From Defluviitaleaceae bacterium (GTDB taxonomy: Bacteria > Bacillota > Clostridia > Lachnospirales > WRAA01), in contig WRAW01000022.1 in the NCBI GenBank assembly GCA_009780015.1, positions 1-33,622 on the forward strand: a stretch of 33,622 nucleotides of DNA. The letters run 5' to 3'. Under the pieces are notes generated by a model. That model ran no database searches. It saw only the letters and a list, made by a program, of their open reading frames with translations, and was not told the DNA's origin. The position numbers and the translations under genes are program-made. Shown piece by piece: positions 32,199 to 33,622 of the stretch. Position 1 is the first letter of the stretch; each line of letters opens with the position of its first letter.

Positions 32199-33344
32199 CT
32201 ACAGTCTGTTATCCATTGCTTTTGCTCGCCGCCTGTGTTCCATAATATCGTGGAACAGGTTCTTGAGCATCGCGACAGTCGGGATGGCAAGCACCATCCC
32301 GGCGACGCCGTAGTATGCGCCGCCAATGGTAATGCTGAATATTACCAGGAACGGGCTCAGGTTGAAGCTGTCGCCGAAAAGCTTAACCTTGATTACATTG
32401 GCGTCAATCTGTTGCAGAACCACTATGAATATCGAAACCGCGATGGCCGTGCCCAAGTCTTCCGTAAGGAACACGACCAGTATAACCACCAGCGACCCAA
32501 CAATCGAGCCAAAGTACGGCACAAGGTTGGAAACGCCTATGATTAAGGCGGACATTACGCTGAAATCGACCCGCATTATTGTAAGAGCGACGACCGTCAC
32601 CACTATTAGTATGAGGCTGTCTACGATCATGCAGTATATAAACGTCTTGAGATTCTTGTTCGTAGTGCTCAGGTACTTGAAAAACACATACGAAGTCTTT
32701 ATCGGCACGAAGCTGTTTATAAGCCCTGTGAAGAAGACCTTCATGCGCTGCGCGTCCAGCAGGATGTAAATTGTCGAAATTATCGCGATGACCGCGTATA
32801 CAAGGAACATTGCCGCGCCGAACATTCCCGTTATAAACGCCAGGATCGAGTCGTAGCCGATAAAGTCGAACACATGCATCAGGGTAAACTCGTTCAGAAA
32901 TGTTTGAAGGACCAGGTTGTAAATGATGTTGTCGTCGCCGGTGAATCCCTGCACAAACAACATAAAACTTGCGATGTACGTAGGTATTTGGGTAGAAAAT
33001 TCCTGAATACTCGTTACCACTTCGGGAATAACAACAACAAGAGTAAACGTAATCAGCGCGACAGTTACAAGCATCGTCACCGCGACGCTTATGCCACGCG
33101 CCCTTTTTTGGACATACTTGTTCGACAGCATGTTTAAGCGGCGCTCGAGCGCGGAGCATGGGATATCGAGCAGGTACGCCATTATAAAGCCTGCCACAAA
33201 CGGGGAAAGATGTCTTGTAAAATTAGATATCCATTCGATGACGACGTAAAAGTTGGCGATAACTATGAAAGATATTATCCCGGCCAGGATCAGGAGGAAT
33301 GACGAAAACCACCTCCTGAACTCATCATTGTTCATAAGCTTCAT
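32199..33344 (-). CDS. AI-2E family transporter (UPF0118 / PerM-like membrane protein)
   Basis: From the ATG at 33344 the product is 381 aa and begins MKLMNNDEFRRWFSS. There are about eight hydrophobic segments, with the family features LSPFVAGFIMAYLLDIPCSA near 50 and, in the C-terminal half, LVPYFGSIVGSLVVILVVFL, DANVIKVKLFGDSFNLSPFL and GGAYYGVAGMVLAIPTVAML. The family was named after the autoinducer-2 exporter TqsA, but members also act as sodium/proton antiporters or permeases, so the substrate is not assigned. GGAGG and a promoter at 33384-33412 support this start over an upstream TTG-type start at 33437. Confidence 0.9.
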   Translation of the reverse strand: MKLMNNDEFRRWFSSFLLILAGIISFIVIANFYVVIEWISNFTRHLSPFVAGFIMAYLLDIPCSALERRLNMLSNKYVQKRARGISVAVTMLVTVALITFTLVVVIPEVVTSIQEFSTQIPTYIASFMLFVQGFTGDDNIIYNLVLQTFLNEFTLMHVFDFIGYDSILAFITGMFGAAMFLVYAVIAIISTIYILLDAQRMKVFFTGLINSFVPIKTSYVFFKYLSTTNKNLKTFIYCMIVDSLILIVVTVVALTIMRVDFSVMSALIIGVSNLVPYFGSIVGSLVVILVVFLTEDLGTAIAVSIFIVVLQQIDANVIKVKLFGDSFNLSPFLVIFSITIGGAYYGVAGMVLAIPTVAMLKNLFHDIMEHRRRAKAMDNRL

Positions 33345-33383
33345 TAAAACCGTTCCTCCGGCGGAGCTTGGGGATTCTAACAC

Positions 33384-33412
33384 ATAATAGCACAAAATTT
33401 TGGTATTGGCAA
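33384..33412 (-). promoter_or_regulatory. Sigma-A-type promoter of the AI-2E transporter operon
   Basis: On the minus strand TTGCCA (33407-33412), a 17-nt spacer and TATTAT (33384-33389) are present, with TGC forming an extended -10. Transcription would start about 30 nt before the ATG at 33344. Confidence 0.7.
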
Positions 33413-33447
33413 ATAAAATATAATTCTCGCTCGTCATGCCGCGCTTA

Positions 33448-33489
33448 TCATTGCGGGCTTGATCCGGGAGCCCGTCAAGCCCACAATGA
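33448..33489. repeat. GCGGGCTTGA-type dispersed hairpin
   Basis: TCATTGCGGGCTTGA (33448-33462) pairs with TCAAGCCCACAATGA (33475-33489), with one mismatch and a 12-nt loop. Hairpins of the form CATTGCGGGCTTGA are common dispersed repeats in many bacterial genomes. This one lies upstream of the AI-2E promoter and encodes nothing. Confidence 0.6.
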
Positions 33490-33509
33490 CGGTTGGATAC
33501 TAGGGTGTG

Positions 33510-33622
33510 TCGTCAATAGATTTTTCGGAATATTTTTGCCGATTTTGCGCCACTCTTCGTCGGCTCCTCCGCCTCCGCTGACGCTTCGGATGCTAAACGT
33601 GTGCCACCGGCACACAGCATCC
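33510..33622 (-). repeat. Palindromic element H, cut by the window edge
   Basis: The segment TTTTGCGCCACTCTTCGTCG matches the core of element D in position and orientation. A GTGTGCCACCGGCACAC hairpin takes the place of the central GCGTACC hairpin. The left arm begins near GTGTGTCGTCAATAGA; the right arm is outside the window, so completeness cannot be judged. Confidence 0.55.

Noticed and set aside
1-33622. CRISPR arrays, rRNA genes, tRNA genes, transposase genes, prophage genes
   Set aside because: None were recognised on either strand. The repeats here are isolated palindromes, not regularly spaced.

Overview
The window looks like a chromosomal segment of a Clostridia-type Firmicute. The evidence is an lspA-rluD pair, an alpha2-type glycyl-tRNA synthetase, two ECF sigma/DUF4367 pairs, a TIGR04086-type membrane protein, a DUF6715-like protein, AGGAGG-type ribosome binding sites, and many GTG/TTG starts. 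Base composition is moderate and the standard genetic code is used. I cannot name a genus from the sequence. Almost all genes lie on the minus strand.

Layout, left to right. 0.1-4.3 kb is housekeeping: a 3-hydroxyisobutyrate-dehydrogenase-type reductase, rluD, lspA, a CNNM/CorC-type CBS membrane protein and a 61-aa protein. 4.4-22.95 kb is the unusual part, an approximately 18.5 kb co-directional cluster built around Hsp70. In transcription order it encodes a membrane-anchored coiled-coil protein, a two-gene version of what I take to be the DUF5717 family, an S41-type lipoprotein, an orphan HicB-like peptide, an Hsp70, a 632-aa helical protein with a GrpE-like C-terminus, an Hsp70 homologue with broken nucleotide-binding motifs (DUF5716-like), a second Hsp70, a frameshifted SAM methyltransferase, an Hsp70 fused to a vWA domain, a 52-aa protein and a TPR protein. 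There is no J-domain gene. Close spacing, several 4-nt start/stop overlaps and shared paralogy suggest one functional system with three ATP-competent Hsp70s, a dedicated exchange factor, TPR and vWA scaffolds, and membrane and lipoprotein ends. Its task is unknown.

23.1-33.6 kb holds glyS, an ECF sigma/DUF4367 operon followed by a FlxA-like gene (+), a TIGR04086-type membrane protein, a PHP-domain phosphoesterase (+), a secreted coiled-coil protein, a 56-aa protein that is 29% methionine and whose ribosome binding site is buried in a hairpin, a second ECF sigma/DUF4367 pair, a DUF6715-like protein, thioredoxin and an AI-2E family transporter.

Between the genes sits a family of 77-227 bp palindromic elements. 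Most directly follow a minus-strand gene, and the element end usually supplies or touches that gene's stop codon. The two arms of each copy match each other even where copies differ from one another, which is the pattern expected if the hairpin itself matters. One element has replaced the last seven codons of rluD.
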